In this document: positions 40,848 through 49,701 of the stretch, one piece after another | Layout of the letters: each line of letters starts with the position of its first letter | Numbering within the stretch: position 1 is the stretch's first letter | From: Cloacibacterium normanense | GTDB taxonomy: Bacteria; Bacteroidota; Bacteroidia; Flavobacteriales; Weeksellaceae | Length of the DNA: 64,000 nucleotides | Direction of reading: 5' to 3' | Assembly: GCF_003860565.1 (NCBI RefSeq) | Contig: NZ_CP034157.1 | Location: 2,418,001-2,482,000 of the forward strand | The notes under the pieces: model-generated | What the model was told of the DNA's origin: nothing | Database searches by the model: none | Seen by the model: only the letters and a program-made list of their open reading frames with translations | Program-made: the position numbers and the translations under genes

Positions 40848-42995
40848 ATGAAACAACAACATAAATCACAAAAACAAGACCAGAAACTTCGCGATATTGG
40901 GAAGCTCATTCTGCGTTTTATGAATAAAAAAGCGTCTAAAATATACAATTACAAACAGATTGCAGACGGAATAGAATATAAAAATCCTAGACAAAGAGAA
41001 CTCGTTATTCAGGCACTTCATAAATTGAAAGCTGAAGATAAAATTAAAGAAACAGAGAAAAATAAATACATTGTAAACCTTCAAATTACCGATACGTTAA
41101 CAGGAGTTATCGATTTTGCAGCCAATGGAAATGCCTATGTAAAAGTAGAAGGAATAGAAGATGATGTTTTTATTCATCAAAAAAATGTAAAAGATGCGTT
41201 GCAAGGTGACACCGTTCTTATCGTCACCTATCATTTCAAAGGTAAAAAACTAGAAGGCTCAGTTTTAGAAGTTCTAGAACGTGCAAATGATACTTTTGTT
41301 GGGACTTTTCAGTTCGTTCCGCATAAAGATTTTGGATTTGTAGTCATTGACAAAAAACAAATCAACAACGACTTCTTTATCCCAAAAAATAAAATAAACG
41401 GTGCTAAAGATGGCGAAAAAGTAGTGGTAAAAATGCTGAATTGGGATGCTAATTCTAAAAATCCAGAAGGCGAAATTATCCAAGTTTTGGGACTTCCTGG
41501 AGAACATGAAACTGAAATCCACTCTATTCTCGCGGAATATGGTTTACCTTATGAATTTCCACCAGAAGTAGAAGCAGAAGCAGATAAAATCAATAGAAAA
41601 ATTACTGCTGCAGAAGTGAAAAAACGCAGAGATATGCGTAAAATTCTCACTTTTACCATTGACCCAAAAGATGCAAAAGATTTTGATGATGCCCTTTCTT
41701 TACAAAAATTAGAAAACGGAAACTGGGAAATTGGTGTTCACATTGCAGACGTTTCGCATTACGTAAGACCAGGAACTATTTTAGATGATGAAGCTTATAA
41801 AAGAGCCACTTCTGTGTATTTGGTAGACAGAGTTGTTCCTATGCTTCCTGAAGTTTTGAGTAATGATGTTTGTTCGCTTCGTCCCAATGAAGATAAATTC
41901 ACATTTTCAGCAGTTTTTGAACTCAATGACAAAGCTGAAGTTCAAAATCAATGGTTTGGAAGAACGGTTATTCATTCAGACAGAAGATTTACCTATGAAG
42001 AAGCGCAAGAACGAATTGAAACGAAAACAGGAGAATTAGCAGAAGAAATACTGGTATTAGATAAACTCGCTAAAATTCTAAGAAAAAATAGAATTAAAAA
42101 TGGAGCAATTACTTTTGATAGAAGTGAAGTAAGATTCAATTTAGACGAAAATAATGAACCTATTGGTGTTTATTTTAAAATTAGCAAAGATTCTAATCAT
42201 TTGATTGAAGAATTTATGCTTTTGGCTAATAGAAAAGTATCTGAATTTGTTTCATTGACCAGAAAAGGAGAAACTACGGGAAATACTTTTGTGTATAGAG
42301 TTCACGATGATCCTAATCCTACAAAATTAGAAGCTTTGAGAGAATTTGTAGGAACTTTCGGGTATAAAATGAACCTTGCTAATTCTAAAAAAGTAGCAGA
42401 ATCTCTCAATAATTTATTGCGAGATGTAAAAGGAAAAGGTGAAGAAAACATGATTGAAACTCTTGCCATGCGAAGCATGAGTAAAGCAGTTTATTCTACC
42501 AATCCTATTGGACATTACGGTTTAGGATTCGAATACTACTCGCACTTTACCTCTCCTATTCGTAGATATCCGGATTTAATAGCTCACCGTTTGTTACAAC
42601 ACTATTTAGATGGCGGAAAATCTCCTTTTGCTGCAGAATACGAAGAATATTGCAAACATTGCAGTGATATGGAACGTCTCGCATCAGATGCAGAAAGAGA
42701 TTCTATTAAATTTATGCAAGTAAAATTTATGGAAAAACACGTAGGAGAATTTTTCGAAGGGGTGATTTCTGGAACTGCAGACTTCGGATTCTGGGTAGAA
42801 ATTCCAGAAAACGGCGCAGAAGGTTTAATAAAATTGCGTGATTTAATGGATGATTCTTATTTCCACGAAGCTAAAACCCATTCTATCGTAGGAATGAGAA
42901 CAGGTAAAACCTATCAATTGGGAGACACTATAAAAATTAAAGTGGTGAAAGCGAATTTGGTGGCAAAACAATTAGATTTTAAAGTGGTTGATTAA
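40848..42995 (+). CDS. rnr: Ribonuclease R
   Basis: The 715-residue 3'-5' exoribonuclease can degrade structured RNA. It has an N-terminal winged-helix part, cold-shock/OB domains (~80-230) and the RNB catalytic core with TIDPKDAKDFDDALS (metal-binding Asp residues). It also has the HYGLGFEYYSHFTSPIRRYPD-type motif and a C-terminal S1 domain (GEFFEGVISGTADFGFWVEI). The Lys-rich tail of E. coli RNase R is missing. It lies 69 nt after rpiB. Confidence 0.96.
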   Translation: MKQQHKSQKQDQKLRDIGKLILRFMNKKASKIYNYKQIADGIEYKNPRQRELVIQALHKLKAEDKIKETEKNKYIVNLQITDTLTGVIDFAANGNAYVKVEGIEDDVFIHQKNVKDALQGDTVLIVTYHFKGKKLEGSVLEVLERANDTFVGTFQFVPHKDFGFVVIDKKQINNDFFIPKNKINGAKDGEKVVVKMLNWDANSKNPEGEIIQVLGLPGEHETEIHSILAEYGLPYEFPPEVEAEADKINRKITAAEVKKRRDMRKILTFTIDPKDAKDFDDALSLQKLENGNWEIGVHIADVSHYVRPGTILDDEAYKRATSVYLVDRVVPMLPEVLSNDVCSLRPNEDKFTFSAVFELNDKAEVQNQWFGRTVIHSDRRFTYEEAQERIETKTGELAEEILVLDKLAKILRKNRIKNGAITFDRSEVRFNLDENNEPIGVYFKISKDSNHLIEEFMLLANRKVSEFVSLTRKGETTGNTFVYRVHDDPNPTKLEALREFVGTFGYKMNLANSKKVAESLNNLLRDVKGKGEENMIETLAMRSMSKAVYSTNPIGHYGLGFEYYSHFTSPIRRYPDLIAHRLLQHYLDGGKSPFAAEYEEYCKHCSDMERLASDAERDSIKFMQVKFMEKHVGEFFEGVISGTADFGFWVEIPENGAEGLIKLRDLMDDSYFHEAKTHSIVGMRTGKTYQLGDTIKIKVVKANLVAKQLDFKVVD

Positions 42996-43094
42996 TGCTA
43001 TTCATCGCAAAGAATAAACTTTAAAATTTGTAAGATTTTAGTTCAAACAACAAGCAAAGTTTTAAAAAATATTAATCTTTAAATACTTATTTCT

Positions 43095-43102
43095 TACCTT
43101 TG
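43095..43102 (+). promoter_or_regulatory. -7 box immediately before the LysE-type gene
   Basis: TACCTTTG (TAnnTTTG) ends 4 nt before the ATG at 43107, which predicts a leaderless or near-leaderless transcript. Confidence 0.55.
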
Positions 43103-43106
43103 TTAA

Positions 43107-43793
43107 ATGCTTGAACTTATACTTTCGGCAATCGGATTAGGATTTATGTTGAGTCTTGTTTTTATAGGACCAATATTCTTTTTATTGATTGAGACTAGTT
43201 TTTGTAGAGGTCATCGTCATGCATTGGCATTAGATTTAGGCGTGATTACTGCAGATATTTTGTGTATTGTAGCTGCTTATTTTGCCAGCGCAGACTTGGT
43301 AGAACTTATAGACAAACATCCAGGATTTTACAGAATTACAGCGCTTATTATTTTGGTTTACGGAATTTTTATGATGCTTACCAAAACTCAAATGCACGTG
43401 GCTAATGAGAAAAAAATCATCAGTCAAAATTATTTCAAAACCTTTGTAAATGGTTTCTTGTTCAATATTTTGAATGTAGGGGTTATTTTATTTTGGTTGG
43501 TTACTGTAATTTCGGTGAGAAATGAATATCCAGATTTGCAGAATTTCTTGCTTTATATCAGTTTAGTGATTGCGACTTATCTTGTGATAGATTTACTCAA
43601 AATATTATTAGCCAAGCAATTTCACTATAAATTGACTCAAAATTTAGCTAATAAAATCCGAAAAACTGTAGGGATTATTCTTATCATTTTTAGTTTTTTC
43701 ATCTTTCTGCAGAGTTATAAAAAATTCAATCAATTTGATAAGCGTTTAGAAGAAGCAGAAAGCAAAGAAATTCTCTACCAAAAAGCAAAATGA
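43107..43793 (+). CDS. LysE/RhtB-type membrane exporter
   Basis: The 228-residue polytopic protein has about six hydrophobic helices. Its N terminus (ILSAIGLGFMLSLVFIGPIFFLLIETSFCRGHRHALALDLGV in outline, residues 4-45) matches the LysE pattern in which a Gly-Pro motif precedes a helix. Such proteins export amino acids; the substrate is not readable. Its stop overlaps the LD-carboxypeptidase start by 4 nt, so the two are translationally coupled, which would fit export or recycling of peptidoglycan-derived amino acids. Confidence 0.85.
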   Translation: MLELILSAIGLGFMLSLVFIGPIFFLLIETSFCRGHRHALALDLGVITADILCIVAAYFASADLVELIDKHPGFYRITALIILVYGIFMMLTKTQMHVANEKKIISQNYFKTFVNGFLFNILNVGVILFWLVTVISVRNEYPDLQNFLLYISLVIATYLVIDLLKILLAKQFHYKLTQNLANKIRKTVGIILIIFSFFIFLQSYKKFNQFDKRLEEAESKEILYQKAK

Positions 43794-44722
43794 AAAATAT
43801 TGTATTTCCTAAAAATTTAAAAAAAGGTGACCAAATAGCTATTATTTCTCCTGCAGGATTTGTGGAAGAAGCATCACTACAGAGCACCATCAATTTGATA
43901 AAATCAAAAGGCTACGAAACTATTCTTGGTAAAAATACTTTAGGAAAATTTGAAAACGGTTACAATTATTCAGGAACCGAAAAAGAAAGAATTCAGGATT
44001 TAAATTGGGCTTTCAATAACCCAGAAATTTCAGCGATTTGGGCTTCTAGAGGTGGTTATGGTTGTCAGCATTTGTTGAGACACCTCAAACTTTCAGAATT
44101 CAGACAAAATCCGAAATGGTATATTGGGTATTCTGATAATACAGTGATCAACAGTTATTTACTTAAAAATAATTTCGCTTCTATTCACGGACAAACCGTT
44201 AAAACGGCGAGTTTCGGGGTTTCTGAAGGAAGCTATGAAGATATTTTCAAAATTTTAGAAGGAAAAAAAATCTATTATTCCGTAGAAAAACATCAACTTA
44301 ATAAAAACGGAAAAACTGAAGGAGAACTCATTGGCGGAAATTTAGCTTTGATTTATGCCCTTTTAGGAACGCCGTATTCATTTGATTTCAAAGATAAAAT
44401 TCTTTTTATAGAAGATATTGGCGAGAATTTTTATGCGCTTGATAGAATGTTAATAAGTCTAGATTTGGCAGGAGTTTTCAGAAAAATTAAGGGATTAATC
44501 ATCGGTGGAATGACCAATATGGGAGACGAAAAAGAAAATAAAAACTACGAAGAACCTTTTGACGAATTCGCTTACGAAATCATTGCTCAAAGAATCAAAA
44601 AATACAACTTCCCTACTCTTTTTGGTTTTCCAAATGGACATATTTTTGATAACAGACCTTTAATTATAGGAAGTAAGGTAAAGATGGAAGTTGAGGAAAA
44701 AGGATTAGTAAAAATTTTATAA
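43790..44722 (+). CDS. LD-carboxypeptidase (S66 family)
   Basis: This 310-residue enzyme cleaves the L,D bond before the terminal D-Ala of murein tetrapeptides during cell-wall recycling. Catalytic Ser115 lies in YIGYSDNTV. The charge-relay Glu is in LFIEDIGENFYALDRML and the His in GFPNGH. No signal peptide is present, consistent with the cytosolic LdcA type. It overlaps the exporter gene by 4 nt. Confidence 0.93.
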   Translation: MKNIVFPKNLKKGDQIAIISPAGFVEEASLQSTINLIKSKGYETILGKNTLGKFENGYNYSGTEKERIQDLNWAFNNPEISAIWASRGGYGCQHLLRHLKLSEFRQNPKWYIGYSDNTVINSYLLKNNFASIHGQTVKTASFGVSEGSYEDIFKILEGKKIYYSVEKHQLNKNGKTEGELIGGNLALIYALLGTPYSFDFKDKILFIEDIGENFYALDRMLISLDLAGVFRKIKGLIIGGMTNMGDEKENKNYEEPFDEFAYEIIAQRIKKYNFPTLFGFPNGHIFDNRPLIIGSKVKMEVEEKGLVKIL

Positions 44723-44724
44723 AC

Positions 44725-44759
44725 CACAGTGAAACAGAGAATTCACAGTGTTCACAGTG
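44725..44759. repeat. Three CACAGTG copies
   Basis: CACAGTG occurs at 44725-44731, 44744-44750 and 44753-44759 in the gap between the LD-carboxypeptidase and YraN genes. No function can be assigned. Confidence 0.4.
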
Positions 44760-44789
44760 AAAACTCGGAGCTCTCTGTGTTTAAATATT

Positions 44790-45161
44790 ATGGCAGAACA
44801 CAATGATTTTGGCAAACTTGCAGAAGAATTGGCAGAGCAATTTTTAGTTGAAAAAAACTATAAAATCTTAGCCAAAAACTTTCGTTTTCAAAAAGCAGAA
44901 GTAGATATCATTACAGAATTTGGAGGGAAAATAGTAGTGATAGAAGTAAAAGCGAGAGGAACAGATATTTTTATGGAACCTCATGAAGCGGTGACCAAAA
45001 AGAAAATTAAATCCATCGTTTCTGCCACAGACGAATACCTAAAATCTCTAAATATAGACAAAGAAGTCAGGTTTGATATTATTTCTGTCCTTCCAGACGA
45101 AACAGGAAAACTTAAAATTTCACATTTAGAAGACGCTTTTGAAGCATTTGATGCAAATTAA
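44790..45161 (+). CDS. YraN/UPF0102-family protein
   Basis: Starting at the ATG at 44790 (MAEHNDFGKLAEELAEQFL) gives 123 residues. The frame is open 14 codons further up to 44748, but that segment lies in a repetitive intergenic stretch. The fold is that of a Holliday-junction-resolvase/restriction nuclease: helix with Glu, then AEVDIITEFGGKIVVIEVKAR, which contains the D-x(n)-ExK core. Function is unproven in the family. It overlaps the open frame upstream of the SDR gene. Confidence 0.88.
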   Translation: MAEHNDFGKLAEELAEQFLVEKNYKILAKNFRFQKAEVDIITEFGGKIVVIEVKARGTDIFMEPHEAVTKKKIKSIVSATDEYLKSLNIDKEVRFDIISVLPDETGKLKISHLEDAFEAFDAN

Positions 45162-45183
45162 AAAGAAATCTATCAACTATAAA

Positions 45184-45933
45184 ATGAAAACAATATTCAT
45201 CACTGGTGCAACTTCAGGAATTGGAAAAGCTACCGCAGAAACTTTTGCTAAACAAGGTCATAGATTAATCATTTGTGGTCGTAGAAAAGAAGTTTTAGAG
45301 CAATTACAAATCGAATTAAGCAATATTACAGAAGTGTACAGTTTGGTTTTTGATGTAAGAAACCAAGAAGAAGTAGAAAATGCCATCCATTCACTTCCAG
45401 AAGAATGGAAAAACATAGATGTTTTGGTGAATAATGCAGGAAATGCTCATGGATTAGAATCGATATCCGAAGGAAATATTGCAGATTGGGACGCGATGAT
45501 GGACGGAAATGTAAAAGGACTGCTTTATGTTTCTCAACCGATTATTAAAATCATGAAAGAGAGAAATACAGGTCATATCATCAATATTTCTTCGGTTGCT
45601 GCGAGACAAACGTATGCAAATGGTGTGGTGTATTGTGCATCAAAACGCGCTGTAGACGTTATTTCCGAAGGAATGAGAATAGAACTTACAGAATTTGGAA
45701 TCAAAGTGACTAATATACAACCAGGAGCTGTAGAAACTGATTTTTCTAAAGTAAGATTCAAAGGAGATGAACAACGTGCTGCAACAGTTTACGCGGGTTA
45801 TGAAGCACTGAAAGCAGAAGATATAGCAGATGCGATTTCGTATTGTGTAAACGCGCCAGAAAGAGTTTCTATTGCAGAATTATGCATTTATCCAAAAGCA
45901 CAAGCAGAACCGAGAACGATTTTTAGGAAGTAA
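45184..45933 (+). CDS. Short-chain dehydrogenase/reductase (YdfG-like)
   Basis: With the start at 45184 (MKTIFITGATSGIG) the protein has 249 residues. An upstream ATG at 45139 overlaps the YraN gene and adds a basic stretch that is not conserved-looking. The cofactor motif GATSGIGKA, NNAG and the catalytic Ser...Tyr-x3-Lys (ISSVAARQTYANGVVYCASK) are intact. It most resembles the NADP-dependent 3-hydroxy acid/serine dehydrogenase subgroup. Substrate not established. Confidence 0.88.
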   Translation: MKTIFITGATSGIGKATAETFAKQGHRLIICGRRKEVLEQLQIELSNITEVYSLVFDVRNQEEVENAIHSLPEEWKNIDVLVNNAGNAHGLESISEGNIADWDAMMDGNVKGLLYVSQPIIKIMKERNTGHIINISSVAARQTYANGVVYCASKRAVDVISEGMRIELTEFGIKVTNIQPGAVETDFSKVRFKGDEQRAATVYAGYEALKAEDIADAISYCVNAPERVSIAELCIYPKAQAEPRTIFRK

Positions 45934-45968
45934 TTATTTCAATTTGAAATAATTTTGTTATAATTTTG
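45932..45968 (+). promoter_or_regulatory. Palindrome overlapping two -7 boxes before the cytosine methylase
   Basis: A perfect dyad with 11-nt arms (AATTATTTCAA / TTGAAATAATT, one central base) spans 45932-45954. TAATTTTG occurs at 45950-45957 and again at 45961-45968. The dyad overlaps the first box and ends next to the second, so a bound protein would compete with RNA polymerase. Confidence 0.5.
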
Positions 45969-45985
45969 AAAAAATATTTTTATTA

Positions 45986-47038
45986 ATGCCAAATGTAATT
46001 GACTTATTTTGTGGAGTTGGCGGACTTTCACACGGATTCATACAAGAAGATTTCAATGTTCTTGCAGGAATTGATATTGATGAAACCTGTCGTTTTGCGT
46101 TTGAAGAAAATAATAAATCAGAATTTATAGCAAAAAGTATAACTGACATATCTGCCCAAGAAATAAATAGAATTTATGGGGAAAATACTGATTTAAAAAT
46201 ATTAGTTGGATGTGCACCTTGTCAAAATTTTTCTTCATATATGTTTAAAGATAAAGATAAGGATAGTAATAAATGGAAACTTTTATACGAATTTTCACGT
46301 TTGATAAATGAAGTTCAGCCAGATATAGTTTCAATGGAAAATGTGGCACAGCTCATTAATTTTAAAAAAGCCCCAGTATTTGAAGATTTTGTTTCCAATC
46401 TAAAATCTTTAGGTTATTATGTTCACTATGAAGTAGTAAATTGTCCAGATTATGGTATTCCTCAAAATAGGAAAAGATTGATTTTATTAGCTTCTAAATT
46501 TGGTGAAATTAAACTAATTCCTAAGACTCACAATAGAGACTCATATGTTACGGTAAAAGATGCTATTGGAGAATTACCTTTCATTAAGGACGGAGAAAAA
46601 GACATAAATGATCCTATTCATTTTAGTCGAAAACTCACACCGAAAAATAAAAAAAGGATTGAAGCAACACCTTATGGTGGAAGTTGGAAAGATTGGAATG
46701 AAGACTTGAGATTAGAATGTCATAAAAAAGAAACTGGTAAATCTTTTCCTAGTGTTTATGGAAGAATGGTTTGGGAAAAGCCATCTCCAACAATGACAAC
46801 TCAATGTATTGGGTATGGAAATGGTAGGTTTGGTCATCCAGTACAAGATAGAGCAATATCACTTAGAGAGGCAGCTTTATTACAAACCTTTCCCTTAGAT
46901 TATAAATTTGTTAAAAATGATCAAGATTATAATTCTACAATTTTAGCAAGACAAATAGGAAATGCTGTTCCAGTTAAATTAGGGCAAGTAGTTGCAAAAA
47001 GTGTAAAAGAACATTTAAAAAAACTAAATAAATTATGA
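45986..47038 (+). CDS. DNA (cytosine-5) methyltransferase
   Basis: The 350-residue enzyme has all core C5 motifs: I DLFCGVGGLSHGF (6-18), IV PCQ with nucleophile Cys79, VI ENV (118-120), VIII QNRKR (160-164), and IX/X with SLREAALLQTFP and ARQIGNAVP. The target-recognition region lies between VIII and IX. It overlaps the DUF262 gene by 4 nt. The three-gene segment has lower GC than the neighbours by eye and separates an SDR gene from tsaB, which points to horizontal gain. It probably marks self DNA for the system. Confidence 0.95.
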   Translation: MPNVIDLFCGVGGLSHGFIQEDFNVLAGIDIDETCRFAFEENNKSEFIAKSITDISAQEINRIYGENTDLKILVGCAPCQNFSSYMFKDKDKDSNKWKLLYEFSRLINEVQPDIVSMENVAQLINFKKAPVFEDFVSNLKSLGYYVHYEVVNCPDYGIPQNRKRLILLASKFGEIKLIPKTHNRDSYVTVKDAIGELPFIKDGEKDINDPIHFSRKLTPKNKKRIEATPYGGSWKDWNEDLRLECHKKETGKSFPSVYGRMVWEKPSPTMTTQCIGYGNGRFGHPVQDRAISLREAALLQTFPLDYKFVKNDQDYNSTILARQIGNAVPVKLGQVVAKSVKEHLKKLNKL

Positions 47039-48147
47039 AAACACCAGAAGAACAACAATTAGCTGAGGAACAAATAAAAGAAATACAAATTGAGTATTTA
47101 TATAGGATAGCAGATTTTTCTATTGGAGAACTTTTAAAAAAATTTGTTTTAAAAGATCAGGAAGCTAGTTTTGAGGAAGAATATATTTCTGGGTTATATG
47201 TTCCTGTTTATCAAAGAGATTTTGTTTGGCATGTTGACATGCAATCTAAATTTATTGAGTCTCTCTTCATGGGAGTGCCTATTCAACCTTTATTTGCGTT
47301 TGAATTAGACGATGATGGAAATATGGAACTTTTAGATGGAGTTCAAAGACTTTCATCTATTAAATCATTTTTTGATAATGAATTAACTCTTAATGCTTTA
47401 GAGGAATTATCAGCACTAAATGGCTTTACTTTTTCTGATTTGAGTTCTTCACGTCAAAGAAAATTTCTAAATACACAAATCAAATTGTATATTATCAATG
47501 AAAATACAGATGAAGGAGTTAGAGCTGATATCTTTAGAAGAGTAAATGAAGGAGGAATAAAATTATCCCCTGCAGAAATAAGAAAAGGCAAATTTATAGG
47601 AAATAAGTTTTATTCATTTATTCTTGAAATGTCCAATTCAGAAGAATTTAATAAACTTTTCAGTTCAAGAAAAGAAACAGAAAAGTTAAGAGGAGAAAAA
47701 GAAGAGCTTATTACTCGTTTTTATGGATATTCTAATGAATATACAAACTATAATCAAAAATTAACACCTAAAGCATTTTTAGATAATTATATATCGGAAA
47801 CAGATAAAATTTTTGATGAAAGTCAAAAAACTATTATGAAGAATGAATTAGATAGAACTTTAGAATTTATTGAAAAAAATATTCCAAATGGTTTTAGAAA
47901 AACTGAAGGTTCTAAAACTATTCCTAAAGTTCGTTTTGAAGCAATTTCTGTGGGAACTAATTTAGCATTAAGAGAAAAAAGCAATTTGGAAGTGGAGGAT
48001 ACTAAATGGTTAGATTCTAATGAATTTAAAAAATGGACAACTTCAGATGCTGCGAATAATAAAAGCAAAGTAATCGGTAGGATTGAGTTTGTAAGAGATT
48101 GTCTTTTGGGTAAAATTGATATAAATTCTTTAAACTATGGAAATTAG
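47035..48147 (+). CDS. DUF262-domain protein (GmrSD/ParB-nuclease-like)
   Basis: This 370-residue protein carries the DUF262 signatures: VPVYQRDFVW at 56-65, then LLDGVQRLSSI starting at 99 (the DGxQR motif), and IFRRVNEGGIKLSPAEIRKG near 165-184. DUF262 is the N-terminal domain of GmrS/GmrSD type IV enzymes and of several phage-defence proteins, where it binds or hydrolyses nucleotides or cuts DNA. The usual C-terminal DUF1524 His-Asn-His nuclease domain is not visible here; the C-terminal part is helical. It overlaps the downstream gene by 11 nt and upstream by 4 nt. Confidence 0.88.
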   Translation: MKTPEEQQLAEEQIKEIQIEYLYRIADFSIGELLKKFVLKDQEASFEEEYISGLYVPVYQRDFVWHVDMQSKFIESLFMGVPIQPLFAFELDDDGNMELLDGVQRLSSIKSFFDNELTLNALEELSALNGFTFSDLSSSRQRKFLNTQIKLYIINENTDEGVRADIFRRVNEGGIKLSPAEIRKGKFIGNKFYSFILEMSNSEEFNKLFSSRKETEKLRGEKEELITRFYGYSNEYTNYNQKLTPKAFLDNYISETDKIFDESQKTIMKNELDRTLEFIEKNIPNGFRKTEGSKTIPKVRFEAISVGTNLALREKSNLEVEDTKWLDSNEFKKWTTSDAANNKSKVIGRIEFVRDCLLGKIDINSLNYGN

Positions 48148-48850
48148 AAATGAGTTTGTTAAAAGAATTTCAGAAATAAATTCATTTTATGAAATCTTAA
48201 GAATTATTGAGTTTGAAAAGCCTAAAATTTCTGGATTTAATATTGATGAGAATAAAATAGAAAATTTGATTATTGATAATAACAAAATAGATACATTAAG
48301 ATCTACATCATATCTTTTATTGTACAATCTTATAGAATCAACAATTTATAATTCTATCATAACAATTTTTGATGATATAAATGATAAAGGTTTAAAATAT
48401 TTTGATATTATTGAAGAGATTCAAAAATATTGGCTCAATAATCTTTACAAACATGATGACAAAAAACTAAAGGAAACGATTATTGATACCATTATGAATA
48501 TTGCAAACCAAATATTCAGTGATACTATTGTTCTAGCCTCAAATGAAATTAATTATGGTGGGTCTTTGGATGCTAAAACCATTTTTTCAACTGCAAAGTC
48601 CGTTAAATTGCAAATAGGAAATATAAAAAGAGTTTACGATGAAAATACTCATGGACAAACATTACTCGAAATAAAAAGAAAGAGAAACTGGTTAGCACAT
48701 GGAGAAAAGTCATTTATTGAAGTTGGCAGTTCAAGTACTTTTTCTCAGTTAGAAGACGCAAAAACTTATGTTATAGAGTTTCTTTCAGAATATATTTCTT
48801 CTGTGGAAAACTATATTAGCAATCAAGAATATAAAAAAGCTATAATTTAA
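48137..48850 (+). CDS. HEPN-motif protein, likely MAE_28990/MAE_18760-type
   Basis: The 237-residue all-helical protein has a C-terminal R-N-x3-H motif (Arg183 ... His188 in RNWLAHGE), the HEPN RNase signature Rx4-6H. It resembles the MAE_28990/MAE_18760 HEPN-like family found near DUF262 proteins and methylases. HEPN proteins often act as RNases in abortive defence. The coding sequence is notably AT-rich. It overlaps the DUF262 gene by 11 nt and its stop directly touches the tsaB start codon. Family assignment is from motif and context. Confidence 0.75.
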   Translation: MEIRNEFVKRISEINSFYEILRIIEFEKPKISGFNIDENKIENLIIDNNKIDTLRSTSYLLLYNLIESTIYNSIITIFDDINDKGLKYFDIIEEIQKYWLNNLYKHDDKKLKETIIDTIMNIANQIFSDTIVLASNEINYGGSLDAKTIFSTAKSVKLQIGNIKRVYDENTHGQTLLEIKRKRNWLAHGEKSFIEVGSSSTFSQLEDAKTYVIEFLSEYISSVENYISNQEYKKAII

Positions 48851-49522
48851 ATGAAAATCCTCCATATAGAAACCTCGTCTAAAAACTGTTCAGTTGCTAT
48901 TTCTGATGGCGAGGAATTATTATGTCTTTGCGAAGAAGTTTCAGAAAACTATAAACAGTCAGAATCGCTACACACTTTTGTAGAATGGGCTTTAGAAGGC
49001 GCAGAAATTTCCTTGAAAGATATTGAAGCAGTTTCATTAGGAAAAGGTCCAGGTTCTTACACCGGTCTCAGAATTGGCGCAGCTTCGGCAAAAGGTTTTT
49101 GTTATGGTTTGAAAGTTCCTCTCATTGCTGTCAATTCTCTGGAAACGATGATAGAGCCGTTTTTAGGTCAAAACTATGATGTAATCATTCCATTAATCGA
49201 CGCAAGAAGAATGGAGGTTTATTGCGCCGTTTTTGATGGAAATTCAGGGGAGATGTTGACGGAGACAGAAGCAAAAATCTTAGATGAACAATCTTTCAAA
49301 GAATTAGAAGGCAAAAAAATCCTTTTTGTAGGAGATGGAGCCAAAAAAGCGCAAGAGATTATACAAATTTCTGGAGCAGATTTTAATGAAAATGTGTATC
49401 CATCTGCGAAATATCTCATCAAAAAATCGGTGGAGAAATTCAACCGAGAAGATTTTGAAGACGTGGCGTATTTTGAGCCGTTTTATTTAAAAGATTTCCA
49501 CGGGGTAAAGAAGAAATCTTAA
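48851..49522 (+). CDS. tsaB: tRNA threonylcarbamoyladenosine biosynthesis protein TsaB
   Basis: This 223-residue Kae1/ASKHA-fold protein partners TsaD and TsaE in making t6A37 in tRNAs. It opens with ILHIETSSKNCSVAI and has the family signature LGKGPGSYTGLRIGAASAKGF near 63-83. Length matches E. coli TsaB (231). The ATG abuts the stop of the HEPN gene, so tsaB may now depend partly on transcription from the cassette; no -7 box of its own was seen. Confidence 0.95.
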   Translation: MKILHIETSSKNCSVAISDGEELLCLCEEVSENYKQSESLHTFVEWALEGAEISLKDIEAVSLGKGPGSYTGLRIGAASAKGFCYGLKVPLIAVNSLETMIEPFLGQNYDVIIPLIDARRMEVYCAVFDGNSGEMLTETEAKILDEQSFKELEGKKILFVGDGAKKAQEIIQISGADFNENVYPSAKYLIKKSVEKFNREDFEDVAYFEPFYLKDFHGVKKKS

Positions 49523-49544
49523 TCTTCAATCCTTCCTATTTATC

Positions 49545-49689
49545 ACGCAAAGATTTCTTAAAAATTGGTATAAGAATAAGAAAGCAAAGAAGCGAATAAG
49601 TTCGCCTTTTAAGCGATAGCTTTTTCATTCGCCAAAGCGAAAAAACTTTGCTCACTCTGTTAAAGATTGTAAAAATTTAAGCTTTGCGC
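49545..49689. repeat. Intergenic repeat bounded by ACGCAAAG / CTTTGCGC (copy 2)
   Basis: This 145-nt stretch between tsaB and porW starts with ACGCAAAG and ends with CTTTGCGC. It shares AAGAAAGCAAAG with the copy at 25514-25651 and has several GCGAA/TTCGC inverted words. It is non-coding. Confidence 0.6.
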
Positions 49690-49701
49690 TCAGAAAACTG
49701 C

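Noticed and set aside
43395-43402. CACGTG core inside the LysE-type gene
   Set aside because: The flanks do not match the parS palindrome; only the six-base core is shared.
44748-44789. Extended N terminus of the YraN protein
   Set aside because: The 14 extra codons run through CACAGTG-type repeat sequence and are not part of the known family start.
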